A DNA stretch of 64,000 bases from Bacteroidota bacterium (GTDB lineage Bacteria; Bacteroidota; Bacteroidia; Cytophagales; Cytophagaceae). The DNA is taken from the NCBI GenBank assembly GCA_023458555.1, contig JAEWYS010000020.1:248001-312000 (forward strand). The letters run 5' to 3'. The notes below the pieces were generated by a model. The model saw only the letters and a program-made list of their open reading frames with translations. It was not told the origin of the DNA and made no database searches. The number at the start of each line of letters is the position of its first letter. The stretch's first letter is position 1. Shown one piece after another: positions 32,101 to 40,580 of this stretch. The position numbers and the translations under genes are program-made.

Positions 32101-33272
32101 CTAAGGCTTTAAGATAATTAACGAAAGTATTCCAATTACTGAAAAGAAAGCACCATATATAAACACTGCCTCATGGCTTACCTGATCCCACAATTGTCCT
32201 GCTATAATGCTGGCTATTAATTCGGATAATCCTACTACTGTAGAATACCATCCTATACCACTGGCTCGTAAATTTTCAGAAACAAAATCTGCCGCAAATG
32301 CTTTTCCTACCGAACGATATATTCCCTGAAATAACCCATAGAAAGCAAATAGAATACTAATCAGAAATAAACTCGAGAAAAAAGCAAAACCGATATAAGA
32401 AATAAAGAAAATGATAAAGGAAACAGCAATTAAATGCTTCCTGCCGAATGTGTCAGACAGGGTTCCGGCAGGATAAGAAATAAGAGCTGCTATAAGATTA
32501 TATAGTGCATAGATTAATACAACAGTGAGTAAGACAAACCTGTATTTTTAGCATGAAGAATAAGAAAGGAATTGCTGGAATTGCCTATTCCAAACAATGC
32601 AGTAACAATAAGATATTTCCAGTAGGACTTGGGAAATTTTCGAATAGATAAGTCAATTTTGGATTTTGCTTTCACATCCACTTTTCTTTCTTTGACAAGC
32701 AGAATCATTAATACTGACAGCAGGCCAGGAATGAAAGCAAGGTAAAAAATGTATCGTATGTCTATTTGAAGCGAAAAAAAGAGCAGAACAGTAATCATAG
32801 GTCCAAGGAATGCTCCTGCATTATCACCAGCACCTTCCAGGCCAAATGCTTTTCCTTTATTTTTTTCAGCGACGGAAGAGGCAACAAGTGCGTCACGGGG
32901 AGCAGAACGGCTTCCGGCTCCCAATCTATCTGAAACTCTTGCAGTCAAAGCTCCAGGCCAAGAAGAGACAACTCCTATAAAGGGCTTAGAGATTGCAGAA
33001 AGGATATAGCCAAACAAGGCTATGGGCTTTCTTCTTTGCCATCTGTCAGATAAATACCCCGAAAAACCTTGAATAATATTCTGTATAGCTTGTGCTAATC
33101 CTTCAATAAGCCCTACTATTCCTCCACTGGCTTTTAAATTCTGCGTTAAATAAACAGGCAAAACCGGATATAGCATTTCCGTAGAAATATCTGCAAAGAG
33201 AGAAGCACAGGCAAGTAATAAGGAGTTCTTAGTTAACCCGGAAAAGTACTTTTCTTTGATCCTTCTAAGCAT
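32101..33272 (-). pseudogene. MFS transporter, broken by a one-base frameshift
   Basis: The first 252 codons (33272 to 32514) give a normal major facilitator N-terminal half: ASLFADISTEMLYPVLPVYL, the cytoplasmic motif GYLSDRWQRRKPIALFGY and GAGDNAGAFLGPM. The frame then stops after GLSYSLLY. In the -1 frame the protein continues at once with TVVLIYALYNLIAALISYPA, then GTLSDTFGRKHLIAVSFIIF and ends IILKP at 32101, completing a 12-helix permease of about 390 residues. One missing base near 32526 explains it; a sequencing error is possible. The substrate is unknown. It starts 20 bases after the hemerythrin gene stop, forming an operon with it. Confidence 0.8.
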
Positions 33273-33292
33273 ACTTTTTCAGAATCATCCAT

Positions 33293-34027
33293 TTATATCT
33301 TAGGAGTGAACTGGGATAGTTCATAAATTCCCAATTGCTTTTCAATACCGGCAACTTTGTCCACAATGGTTGCGAATCCGTCTTCTCCGAATTTTTTCTG
33401 TTCATTCTTTTCAAAATCTTCACCCAGAGAATCATATTCATGTTGTGAAACAATTTTTCTGAAAGCAGGAAATAAAACGGTATCCTCTCTGGCTTCATGT
33501 GGACTATACATTGTGTTAAACATGGATAGTAACTCTATCAACCGCTGATTCTCTCTATCTGTCCGGTTGCCAATTTTGCTTATTTGTATGATTTCATCTG
33601 TTACTTTTCTCCCTGCTTTATGCTGTTCCAGCAATATCTGAACAAGGTCGGTCAACTGGTTTGCTTTCTGAAAACGGGGGAAAATATAGTCCTCTTCTTG
33701 CTTTTCATGGTAGTCTTCAATGAAAGTTTTAATGATGCCAGCGGAGTTGGTTATCGTTTCAATGGGAAAGGTCTCTTTATTCATCAGATAAATACGGCAG
33801 GCATCGTAAATAAGAAGAATACGTTTTAATACGCCATGTTCTTGCATCAAATCTTCAGGAGGAGAGACTTCTTTTTCTTCTTTATCTCCCTCTTTTTCAC
33901 AACCTGTAAGTAAACTCAATCCTCCAATTCCTGTTGCGGTTACAAGGAATATGCCCTTGCTTATGAAACTTCTTCTATCAGAAGTTATACCTTCTTCTGT
34001 GTTAAGTATGACCGTCTCTTTTTTCAT
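33293..34027 (-). CDS. Hemerythrin-domain lipoprotein with Tat-type signal
   Basis: A 244-residue exported protein. The N-terminus has a twin-arginine motif SDRRSFIS followed by a hydrophobic stretch and a lipobox LLTGC (Cys about residue 42), so it is predicted to leave folded through Tat and become a lipoprotein. The mature part is a hemerythrin (HHE) four-helix domain: EHGVLKRIL, DYHEKQEEDYIFPRF, LLEQHKAGRKV and PHEAREDTVLFPAF supply His and Glu/Asp ligands for a di-iron site that may bind O2 or NO. Tat export fits a cofactor loaded in the cytoplasm. The MFS gene follows at 20 bases. AT-rich, part of the accessory stretch next to tRNA-Glu. Confidence 0.85.
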   Translation of the reverse strand: MKKETVILNTEEGITSDRRSFISKGIFLVTATGIGGLSLLTGCEKEGDKEEKEVSPPEDLMQEHGVLKRILLIYDACRIYLMNKETFPIETITNSAGIIKTFIEDYHEKQEEDYIFPRFQKANQLTDLVQILLEQHKAGRKVTDEIIQISKIGNRTDRENQRLIELLSMFNTMYSPHEAREDTVLFPAFRKIVSQHEYDSLGEDFEKNEQKKFGEDGFATIVDKVAGIEKQLGIYELSQFTPKI

Positions 34028-34163
34028 AACGCTATTTTAGAATTGAATCTGATTAAACCTTTTAGTAAGGCCTTTGTTGAGTTTATTATCCAAATTGTCT
34101 TAGCCCCCTTAATGAACCGGACTAAATGGGGAAATAATTTAGTAGAGTCACCTTGGCAAATCA

Positions 34164-34217
34164 ATGGGAAAAACAAGAAGACATTTTAGTGTAGAACAGA
34201 ATGCAGATACTTCGTGA
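34164..34217 (+). pseudogene. Possible IS orfA N-terminal scrap
   Basis: Seventeen codons reading MGKTRRHFSVEQNADTS then a stop. RRHFSxEQKAD is the typical opening of an IS3-type OrfA, but the fragment is too short to be certain. It lies between the hemerythrin gene and tRNA-Glu. The rest of the 34028-34344 gap shows no gene. Confidence 0.3.
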
Positions 34218-34319
34218 AACAGAGGGGAAATAAACCTGGAAACTTGTGGAACGAAATGGGACTATGTGAAAATGGAAAAGTACTATGAAATCCTGACAGA
34301 AAAGGAAATAAACAAAAAA

Positions 34320-34340
34320 AGCTACCCTGTATGGATAGCT
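34320..34340 (-). terminator. Terminator behind tRNA-Glu
   Basis: AGCTA/TAGCT arms with an inner CC/GG pairing; on the minus strand the hairpin is followed by seven T. It starts five bases beyond the tRNA 3-prime end. Confidence 0.7.
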
Positions 34341-34344
34341 CGTG

Positions 34345-34416
34345 TAGCCCGTAGGGGAATCGAACCCCTGTTTCCAGAATGAAAATCTGGCGTCCTAACC
34401 CCTAGACGAACGGGCC
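34345..34416 (-). tRNA. tRNA-Glu (anticodon UUC)
   Basis: The minus strand gives a complete cloverleaf: acceptor GGCCCGT pairs with ACGGGCT (the outermost pair G-U), D arm with TAGGGGTTAGGA, anticodon stem CCAGA/TCTGG with loop TTTTCAT (anticodon TTC), and T arm AGGGG-TTCGATT-CCCCT. CCA is not encoded. The AT-rich accessory region ends at its 3-prime side. Confidence 0.95.
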
Positions 34417-34574
34417 GGGTTTTGCACTCGGGAAGCCGGTAGTGTATCTTTTTCCCTTTTTGCGCTGCAAAGGTAGCGTTTTTGAAGTCAGGTGCAAATG
34501 GTTTTATGGAAAATATTTTCTGTCATAGCGCAGTTTTGACTAATTGACTGGATTATAGTAGTGTTTTTTTAGAA

Positions 34575-34997
34575 TTATTTTCGGGAGCTGCGCATCGCTT
34601 TGACTTTTTTGATATCCGGATCTTCGAGCAGCTTCTGGTATTCATCCGTTTCACGCCCATAAAGAGCCATTTTTCCCTCCTGATCGAAATGGATGCCAAA
34701 GCCGTACTGCTTGGGTAGGGGAGATGCTCTGAGGCAGGCCTGTCCTCTGGAGAAAAATACCCGGCGCGCTTCTTCGTATTCGCCGGTGGTCAGGTCGTTT
34801 CGGTCGGCATGCACCTGAAACAGCACTTCGTCGGAAGTATAGCGATACGGATGCCGGCTTATGAGCTCGTACTGGCGTTCCGCTATGCTTTTGCTGTCTC
34901 CTTTGGAAACGGGCTGCTGTCCCTGCACCGCCTTGCAGTCTTCCGACACTTCGATAAAGGCATTGTAGTAATTGGTGGTATGCGTCTTTGCTTTCAT
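34575..34997 (-). CDS. DUF6157 family protein
   Basis: A 140-residue cytosolic protein of unknown function. The conserved pattern is clear: THTTNYYNAFIEVSEDC, then IAERQYELISRHPYRYTSDE, VLFQVHADR, SRGQACLRASPLPKQYGFGI and a terminal KVKAMRSSRK, which is the DUF6157 family found across Bacteroidota and Firmicutes. No catalytic motif is evident. The pentapeptide-repeat gene ends 27 bases upstream on the same strand, so a two-gene unit is likely. Confidence 0.85.
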   Translation of the reverse strand: MKAKTHTTNYYNAFIEVSEDCKAVQGQQPVSKGDSKSIAERQYELISRHPYRYTSDEVLFQVHADRNDLTTGEYEEARRVFFSRGQACLRASPLPKQYGFGIHFDQEGKMALYGRETDEYQKLLEDPDIKKVKAMRSSRK

Positions 34998-35024
34998 AAG
35001 GTATGTATTTTCCCGATGACCGGG

Positions 35025-35600
35025 TCAAAGTGAGATATCAATATCGTATCGTGTCAGCAGTCCGGGTATACCCTGTAGCGAAAACCGGGCTTTTTTGATC
35101 TTGTTTGACTCCGGATGTATGGTATAGTTGAATGCGGTGCGAAAATCTGTCTTTTCCAGCAGTGTGCGCTCAAAGACAGCGCCCAGCAGATCACAGTTGT
35201 CAAAGACAGACTGGCTGAGATCGCATTCGACAAAATCACATTCCCGCAGCCGGCAGCTTTTGAAGCGGGTTTTGCGTGCCTTGACCTGAAAAAAAGAGGA
35301 ATGATCCAGCAGACACTGCTCAAATGAAAAGGAAAGCCCGAAGGGATTGCAGTTGTCCCAGCGGAGCCCCATAAGCTTGCAGTCTTTGAAGCGGGCATCG
35401 CGCAATGACGTATTGTCGAGCCGGGCCAGACTCAGGTTGCATTCGTGAAACAGGCAGTCGGTGAATATAAAGCCGGAAAGATTGCACTGACTGAAATCAC
35501 AATGCAAAAATTCACAGTTATCGTATTCCCCTGGCAGAAGAGCGTCCTGGGTAACGTTTACTTTGTCGAAACGCTGGTCGGTGGTATAAGCTTTTTTCAT
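35025..35600 (-). CDS. Pentapeptide-repeat protein
   Basis: A 191-residue protein from the ATG at 35600, where MKKAYTTDQRFDKV begins; the longer frame to 35726 would overlap the divergent antiporter gene and adds an unrelated extension. Repeats of the A(D/N)LxF type run through most of it: CNLSGFIFTDCLFHECNLS, LRDARFKDCKLMGLRWDNC, LRECDFVECDLSQSVFDNC and FERTLLEKTDF, giving a right-handed quadrilateral beta-helix. The tail NYTIHPESNKIKKARFSLQG is shared with Qnr/McbG-like gyrase-protecting proteins, but pentapeptide proteins vary widely in role, so I make no functional claim. Confidence 0.85.
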   Translation of the reverse strand: MKKAYTTDQRFDKVNVTQDALLPGEYDNCEFLHCDFSQCNLSGFIFTDCLFHECNLSLARLDNTSLRDARFKDCKLMGLRWDNCNPFGLSFSFEQCLLDHSSFFQVKARKTRFKSCRLRECDFVECDLSQSVFDNCDLLGAVFERTLLEKTDFRTAFNYTIHPESNKIKKARFSLQGIPGLLTRYDIDISL

Positions 35601-35775
35601 GGGTACAGAGATTTCCGGTCCGGCTAAGCTACAAAAAGGAAATGACTGATGAGCGATTTTATTATCAACAGGAAGTTGGGCTGCGGAAGGGAGAGTGCTG
35701 CCGCAAGACAGAAGAAGGTGGGACAAACTTAATGCGCGTATTAATGTTTTACAGCAAAGAAAATCATTCGATTCG

Positions 35776-37350
35776 ATGCTGGAACATTTTCCCTTTTATC
35801 TGGGGCTGGTTATTCTTATCGTGCTGCTGATCATGCTGGGCAGCAAAATCAGAGTGGCACATCCTGTATTGCTGGTGCTGGCAGGACTGCTGATCAGCTT
35901 TATTCCCGGTATTCCTGTTTTGAAAATAGATCCCGAGCTGATTTTTGTCCTGTTCCTTCCGCCGTTGCTGTATGAAGCTGCCTGGTCCGGTTCATGGAAA
36001 GAGCTCTGGTACTGGCGTAGGATCATAGGGAGCTTTGCCTTTGTCGTGGTTTTTCTGACAGCCGTATCGGTTGCCCTGATAGCGAACTGGTTTATACCAG
36101 GATTTTCACTGGCATTGGGCTTTTTGCTGGGAGGAATTGTTTCACCGCCCGATGCGGTAAGCGCAGGCGCTATCTTAAAATTTGTACAGGTACCTAAAAG
36201 AATATCCTCTATATTGGAGGGCGAAAGTCTGCTCAATGATGCTTCTTCCCTTATTATTTTCCGTTTTGCACTGATTGCTGTTGCCACCGGACAATTTGTA
36301 TGGTATCAGGCGGCATTGAGCTTTGTCTGGATGGTGATCGGAGGTGTCGGTATCGGGCTCCTGGTCGGGCTCCTTTTCCTGAAAGCGCACAAATGGCTTC
36401 CGACCGATGTCAATATAGATATCATCCTTACGCTGGTCACACCATTTGTCATGTATATCATAGCGGAGCAATTGAATGCTTCCGGTGTGCTGGCAGTGGT
36501 TGGCGGCGGACTTTTTTTATCTTATCACAGACATCGTTTCCTGAGCAGCTCCTCGCGGCTGAGCGGTCATAGTTTCTGGCAGAGCTTTGTATTTCTGCTC
36601 AACGGGCTGGTATTTATGATGATCGGACTGGACATGCCCGAAATCGTTTCGGGGCTGAAAAAGGAAGGCATTGGCTTGTATCAGGCAATGGGTTATGGCT
36701 TGTTAATTACGCTGGTTTTAGTTCTGGGCAGGCTGCTTGCCGCCTACGGAGCGGTATTTGTGACAAAGATAGCAAGCCATTTTATTACCGTGGCGGATGA
36801 GGATCCGGGTATGGAAGCCTCACTTATAATCGGCTGGTCAGGTATGCGCGGTGTGGTCTCGCTGGCCGCGGCATTGTCTGTACCGGTCACACTTGCCGGC
36901 GGAGCGGATTTTCCTCATCGCAATCTGATCCTGTTCATTACTTTTACAGTGATTCTGATCACACTGGTTTTGCAGGGACTGACACTTCCGGTTATTATCA
37001 GAAAAGTAAAGCTGCCTGATTTCAACGATCATATGCCGGAAGAAGAAGCGGATAAAATACTACGTGAAGAGCTGGCCAGAGAATCGCTGCGTTATGTGGA
37101 AAAAAAGTACAGCACAGAGCTGGAAGACAATGTACATTTACAAAAGCTGGTCAGCCGATGGCAAAATCAGCTGGAATCGTACGAAAAACCTATCGACCTC
37201 GAAAATATTAAATCAATCTACAGAGAAGTTCTTGACAGGCAGCGGGAATTGCTGCTGCACAACAAAAAGCAGCAGCGTATCGATGATGAGATTATCAGAA
37301 GATATCTTCGTCAGATCGATCTGGAAGAAGAAAAAATAAAGCATGGCTAA
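35776..37350 (+). CDS. Na+/H+ antiporter, CPA1 (NhaP/NHE) type
   Basis: A 524-residue inner-membrane antiporter from the ATG at 35776 (MLEHFPFYLGLVILIV), preferred over an upstream ATG at 35695 because it begins with the first helix. Twelve or so helices occupy residues 1-410. Seen: LIFVLFLPPLLYEAAW (the FFxxLLPPI-like motif of NHE), GGIVSPPDAVSAGAIL and EGESLLNDASSLIIF with the ND ion-binding pair, and GWSGMRGVVSLAAAL near the end of the membrane domain. A cytoplasmic, charged coiled-coil-like tail of about 100 residues follows. Exports Na+ in exchange for H+ for pH and salt balance. The next gene starts at the base after its stop. Confidence 0.92.
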   Translation: MLEHFPFYLGLVILIVLLIMLGSKIRVAHPVLLVLAGLLISFIPGIPVLKIDPELIFVLFLPPLLYEAAWSGSWKELWYWRRIIGSFAFVVVFLTAVSVALIANWFIPGFSLALGFLLGGIVSPPDAVSAGAILKFVQVPKRISSILEGESLLNDASSLIIFRFALIAVATGQFVWYQAALSFVWMVIGGVGIGLLVGLLFLKAHKWLPTDVNIDIILTLVTPFVMYIIAEQLNASGVLAVVGGGLFLSYHRHRFLSSSSRLSGHSFWQSFVFLLNGLVFMMIGLDMPEIVSGLKKEGIGLYQAMGYGLLITLVLVLGRLLAAYGAVFVTKIASHFITVADEDPGMEASLIIGWSGMRGVVSLAAALSVPVTLAGGADFPHRNLILFITFTVILITLVLQGLTLPVIIRKVKLPDFNDHMPEEEADKILREELARESLRYVEKKYSTELEDNVHLQKLVSRWQNQLESYEKPIDLENIKSIYREVLDRQRELLLHNKKQQRIDDEIIRRYLRQIDLEEEKIKHG

Positions 37351-38394
37351 ATGGATTTATTTAAAAAAATCGGTCAGGTGCCCGGCGCGAAGCGGAAATC
37401 CGCTTATAAGAGGCTTGCCAATTATGAAAATGGAAAGTTTCAGAATGAGACTCCGACACAGACGCTGGTAAAAGAAGGGAGTATATTGAAAACTTTCCGG
37501 AGTTTTCTGGATAAACGCGCCGATGCCGGACCCGGGAAGCCGGTGCCCTCTGTACATACGGATCTGAAAAGCCTGAAGCCGGATGAAAATGTACTGATAT
37601 GGTTTGGGCATAGCTCTTATTTTATTCAGGCAGATGGGCGGAAGCTGCTGGTTGATCCTGTTTTCAGCGGCAATGCATCGCCTGTAAACGGACTGGTAAA
37701 AGTTTTTCCCGGATCCAACCAGTATCAGGCGGATGACATGCCGCCGATAGATGTTTTGCTTATAACGCATGATCACTGGGATCACCTGGACTATCCAACG
37801 CTACAGAAGCTGAAGCATAAGGTCAGCAAGGTGGTTTGCGGTCTGGGAGTAGGGCAGCATTTTGAGTACTGGGGCTGGGACAGGAGTAAGCTGATCGAAA
37901 GGAACTGGTACGAAAGTGCGGACCTGGGCGGAGGAATCAGCGTTACCCTTACACCGGCCAGGCATTTTTCGGGTCGGCTCCTGAGCAGGAACAGCACACT
38001 CTGGACCTCTTTTGTGCTACAAACGCCTTCCTTCAGACTGTTTCTTGGCGGAGACAGTGGCTACGGGCCGCATTTTAAAGAAATTGGAGACCGTTTCGGG
38101 CCTTTTGATCTGGCTATTCTGGAATGCGGTCAATACAATAAAAAGTGGCCGTTTATTCATTCGCTGCCCGATGAGGTTATCAGAGAGGCACAGGAATTGA
38201 GGGCAGATAGTTTTATGCCGGTACACAATTCGAAATTCAAGCTGGCGCCGCATCCCTGGTATGAGCCCTTGCAGCAGGTAACCAGGATCGCCGGGGAAAG
38301 CAATGTGTCTGTAATCACTCCTTTGATCGGTGAAAAAGCGGAACTCGACCATCTGAATAAGGCCTGGGACAAATGGTGGGAATGGATCATGTAG
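37351..38394 (+). CDS. MBL-fold metallohydrolase (UlaG/NAPE-PLD-like)
   Basis: A 347-residue cytosolic metallo-beta-lactamase-fold hydrolase. The metal motif is in LLITHDHWDHLDYPTL (HxHxDH, about residue 137), with TPARHFSGR, LGGDSGYGPHF and FMPVHNSKF as the further His/Asp ligands. WFGHSSYFIQADGRKLLVDP is the usual strand pair of the group. Substrates vary from N-acyl phosphatidylethanolamine to sugar lactones and cyclic phosphates; nothing here decides. Its ATG follows the antiporter stop with no gap, so both are on one transcript. Confidence 0.88.
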   Translation: MDLFKKIGQVPGAKRKSAYKRLANYENGKFQNETPTQTLVKEGSILKTFRSFLDKRADAGPGKPVPSVHTDLKSLKPDENVLIWFGHSSYFIQADGRKLLVDPVFSGNASPVNGLVKVFPGSNQYQADDMPPIDVLLITHDHWDHLDYPTLQKLKHKVSKVVCGLGVGQHFEYWGWDRSKLIERNWYESADLGGGISVTLTPARHFSGRLLSRNSTLWTSFVLQTPSFRLFLGGDSGYGPHFKEIGDRFGPFDLAILECGQYNKKWPFIHSLPDEVIREAQELRADSFMPVHNSKFKLAPHPWYEPLQQVTRIAGESNVSVITPLIGEKAELDHLNKAWDKWWEWIM

Positions 38395-38638
38395 TCATGG
38401 TGATAGCAGGAAGGGTTTTCCTGTTGCCGAACTGATAGAGATGTGGAGATGAGTTTTGATATTTTTTAGAATATTTTTCCTTTAACGGGGCTGATTGGAT
38501 ATCTTTAGTAAAGACTCCGAAATGAATGCATAAAGATTATCTCACCTCTCAGCGTTTTCAGAGCGGAGATATAGTCAGGTCATGGTATCTCTATTGTGAT
38601 TTTCAAAACACTTCATGCCATTTGAAAATGATGGTAAA

Positions 38639-39298
38639 ATGAATTTCTGCATTTTCATATTGTCCGTTATTGGGACTTTGGCAGTCTCTTGTTCCACTTC
38701 TCAGCAGGATGCGCAGGGTTCTTTTTCTGTGACACATTCAGTTGTGGAAGATTCGGTAGCAGCGGATGCTGGTGATAAGTCTTCAGAAACCGTGTTTTAC
38801 GTGCGTGACTCATCCCTGTATTCAGGGATTTTTCTTCAGGAGTTTAAAAGAACGTATCGTGCGTATAAAGAAGTGGCTTTGCTGGGTGATACGATTCTTA
38901 TCAATAATGATTATAAGAATATAATTACTATTCCGGTTGATTTGCCATTGAACCAAATTGTGGAGTATGCCCGGACCGACGAAGATAAAAGCTACACACT
39001 TTTTTTAAAGAGGGTAAATATATCTAGTCTGGAATATGTCTATTACGAATCGGAGGGAGGCAGGGAGATAAACCGTGAACAAGGGACTGCTGATCTGGAA
39101 GCCCTTTTCTATCTAAGAGCGGAAGCTGTGTTTGAAGATGATAGCGGTAATTTATCCGGTATGAGCGAATACATTGACGCATCGGGAAGAGACTGTCCGG
39201 TGTATATTTGTGTAGGCAGGCAGAATATTGAAAAATCTTTTTTGTATTATGCTTGCTCCGATGGGATACGTACTCCGGAACTTATACGGAAAAAATAA
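38639..39298 (+). CDS. Hypothetical lipoprotein
   Basis: A 219-residue protein from the ATG at 38639 (MNFCIFILSVIGTLAVSC), which gives a lipoprotein signal with lipobox LAVSC; the ATG eight codons upstream is less likely. The mature part begins with a flexible Ser/Gln/Asp-rich linker and continues as a beta-rich domain with ETVFYVRDSSLYSGIFLQEF and YTLFLKRVNISSLEYVYYE. No family was recognised. It stands alone, 245 bases after the MBL gene. Confidence 0.6.
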   Translation: MNFCIFILSVIGTLAVSCSTSQQDAQGSFSVTHSVVEDSVAADAGDKSSETVFYVRDSSLYSGIFLQEFKRTYRAYKEVALLGDTILINNDYKNIITIPVDLPLNQIVEYARTDEDKSYTLFLKRVNISSLEYVYYESEGGREINREQGTADLEALFYLRAEAVFEDDSGNLSGMSEYIDASGRDCPVYICVGRQNIEKSFLYYACSDGIRTPELIRKK

Positions 39299-39357
39299 AC
39301 AGGTATATCGTGGGATCTGTTGCTTTCAGTACCCTCACACTTTTAGAATTTCTGGCG

Positions 39358-39380
39358 ACTGAGGTTCTCGAAACCTGTGG
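39358..39380 (-). repeat. Module B repeat, reverse orientation
   Basis: Reverse complement reads CCACAGGTTTCGAGAACCTC followed by AGT, matching the 18557-18843 units. It lies 44 bases from a module A copy in the same orientation. Confidence 0.6.
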
Positions 39381-39420
39381 ATTAATAAACTCGGCTATTG
39401 TTAGCTATACCGGAATCTTT

Positions 39421-39450
39421 AGGCATTAAGCTTTTAAACTTCTGCCACTT
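39421..39450 (-). repeat. Module A repeat, reverse orientation (copy 4)
   Basis: Reverse complement contains GCAGAAGTTTAAAAGCTTAA, matching GCAGAAGTCTAAAGCTTAA at 18461. The gap 39299-39537 has no gene. Confidence 0.6.
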
Positions 39451-39537
39451 GGGACGCGGGGGCTGAAAGAAAGGGTTATGATTCAGGTCACGCATAGCAA
39501 GGGCTGTTGCGTATCGGTGAGGAGAGTTTTGAGCGTA

Positions 39538-40095
39538 TTAGAAGTTGCCTGTTTCATACTCTTCCCGGCTGAGCGTATACTCGTAGCGACTGTCTTTTTC
39601 ATGCTCCGCAATGAGCTCTCCGGTTTTCTGAGCGCCCAGTCGGGCAACAGCCTTTTGCGAGCGCAGGTTGCGCATGCCTGCATGGAAACGGACCTTCTCG
39701 ACAAAGCGAAAAGCGTAGTCCAGCATCAGCTTTTTCAGCGCCTTGTTATAACGGCCGCCCCAGTATTTCGCAGACAGAAAAGTATAGCCGATAAAAACGG
39801 AGTATTGTTCCCGGTCATGATGGTAAAATCGTGTGCTGCCAATGGGCTGTCCTGTTGTATTGTCGATAATCAGGAATGCGCTTCCCGAGCGTATGGCTCC
39901 CTCAAAAAATACCAGAAAACGTTCCCGCAGGTAGCGGTCGCTTTCGGGATGCTGCTCCCAGATGCGGGGATCGGACGCTACAGCATAGAGCTGTTCGAAA
40001 TCATCTGCAGTCAATGGCTGAAGCCGGATCAGCTCATTGGCAAGGCCGGAGGGCTGCCAGTTGATATCCGGAGAGGTATTGGCCGTCTGATACAT
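39538..40095 (-). CDS. GNAT-family N-acetyltransferase (RimJ/RimL type)
   Basis: A 185-residue cytosolic acetyltransferase. Seen: LIRLQPLTADDFEQLYAVAS at the start, SAFLIIDNTTGQPIGSTRFY strands, FIGYTFLSAKYWGGRYNKAL with the acetyl-CoA binding turn (the usual W/G-G motif), and AGMRNLRSQKAVARLGAQKT, the strand-helix typical of RimJ/RimL-like N-acetyltransferases. Substrate unknown. It starts three bases after the stop of the DinB gene, so it belongs to a PhzF-DinB-GNAT unit. Confidence 0.88.
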   Translation of the reverse strand: MYQTANTSPDINWQPSGLANELIRLQPLTADDFEQLYAVASDPRIWEQHPESDRYLRERFLVFFEGAIRSGSAFLIIDNTTGQPIGSTRFYHHDREQYSVFIGYTFLSAKYWGGRYNKALKKLMLDYAFRFVEKVRFHAGMRNLRSQKAVARLGAQKTGELIAEHEKDSRYEYTLSREEYETGNF

Positions 40096-40097
40096 GC

Positions 40098-40550
40098 TTA
40101 GCTCCTTTTATAAAAGACATAATCCGTAACCAGGGGATCGAGACCATGCTGCTTGAACTCTGTAGCAATCTGAGCCCGGTGGTAGGTCGAATGATTGATA
40201 ATATGAAACAGTATATCCCGTACGCAGTTGACATAGCTTTCACCCTGTGTATTGGTATAGCGGATTTCCTTAGTCAGGTCAAGCGTGTTAAGAATACCAA
40301 GGCCGGTTTCGTAATTTTCCCGGTCTATATCCGCGAAGCGCTCCGTCTGTTGGATTTCCCATACACCATAGACCGGTTTTTTACCTTCCAGGCGATGGTT
40401 CCATACATGATTTGAATTCAGTATATGACTGAACAGCTTTATAGTTTTGTCTGATACGGAATTGTTGTTCATAGCCTCAGCCAGTTTCTGGTTGAAGTGA
40501 TGGTTGTATTCGAAAAGCTCTTTGAAGTAATTGATCATAATAGTTGACAT
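40098..40550 (-). CDS. DinB-family protein
   Basis: A 150-residue four-helix DinB/YfiT-like protein. Seen: YFKELFEYNHHFNQKLAEA, FSHILNSNHVWNHRL and DILFHIINHSTYHRAQIATE, giving the three metal-binding His positions expected of the family. Such proteins are often metal-dependent thiol S-transferases (bacillithiol or similar), but the substrate here is not known. A start at MINYFKELF (four codons in) is equally possible. Part of the minus-strand unit with PhzF upstream and GNAT downstream. Confidence 0.85.
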   Translation of the reverse strand: MSTIMINYFKELFEYNHHFNQKLAEAMNNNSVSDKTIKLFSHILNSNHVWNHRLEGKKPVYGVWEIQQTERFADIDRENYETGLGILNTLDLTKEIRYTNTQGESYVNCVRDILFHIINHSTYHRAQIATEFKQHGLDPLVTDYVFYKRS

Positions 40551-40580
40551 ATAATAGTGGTGGCTGCTGCTTTAGCATTT

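Noticed and set aside
34345..34416. Direct repeat of the tRNA-Glu 3-prime end at the left border of the accessory region (att site)
   Set aside because: I looked for GTAGGGGAATCGAACCCC near 28.6-29.2 kb and found no copy, so island integration at the tRNA is only suggested by position.
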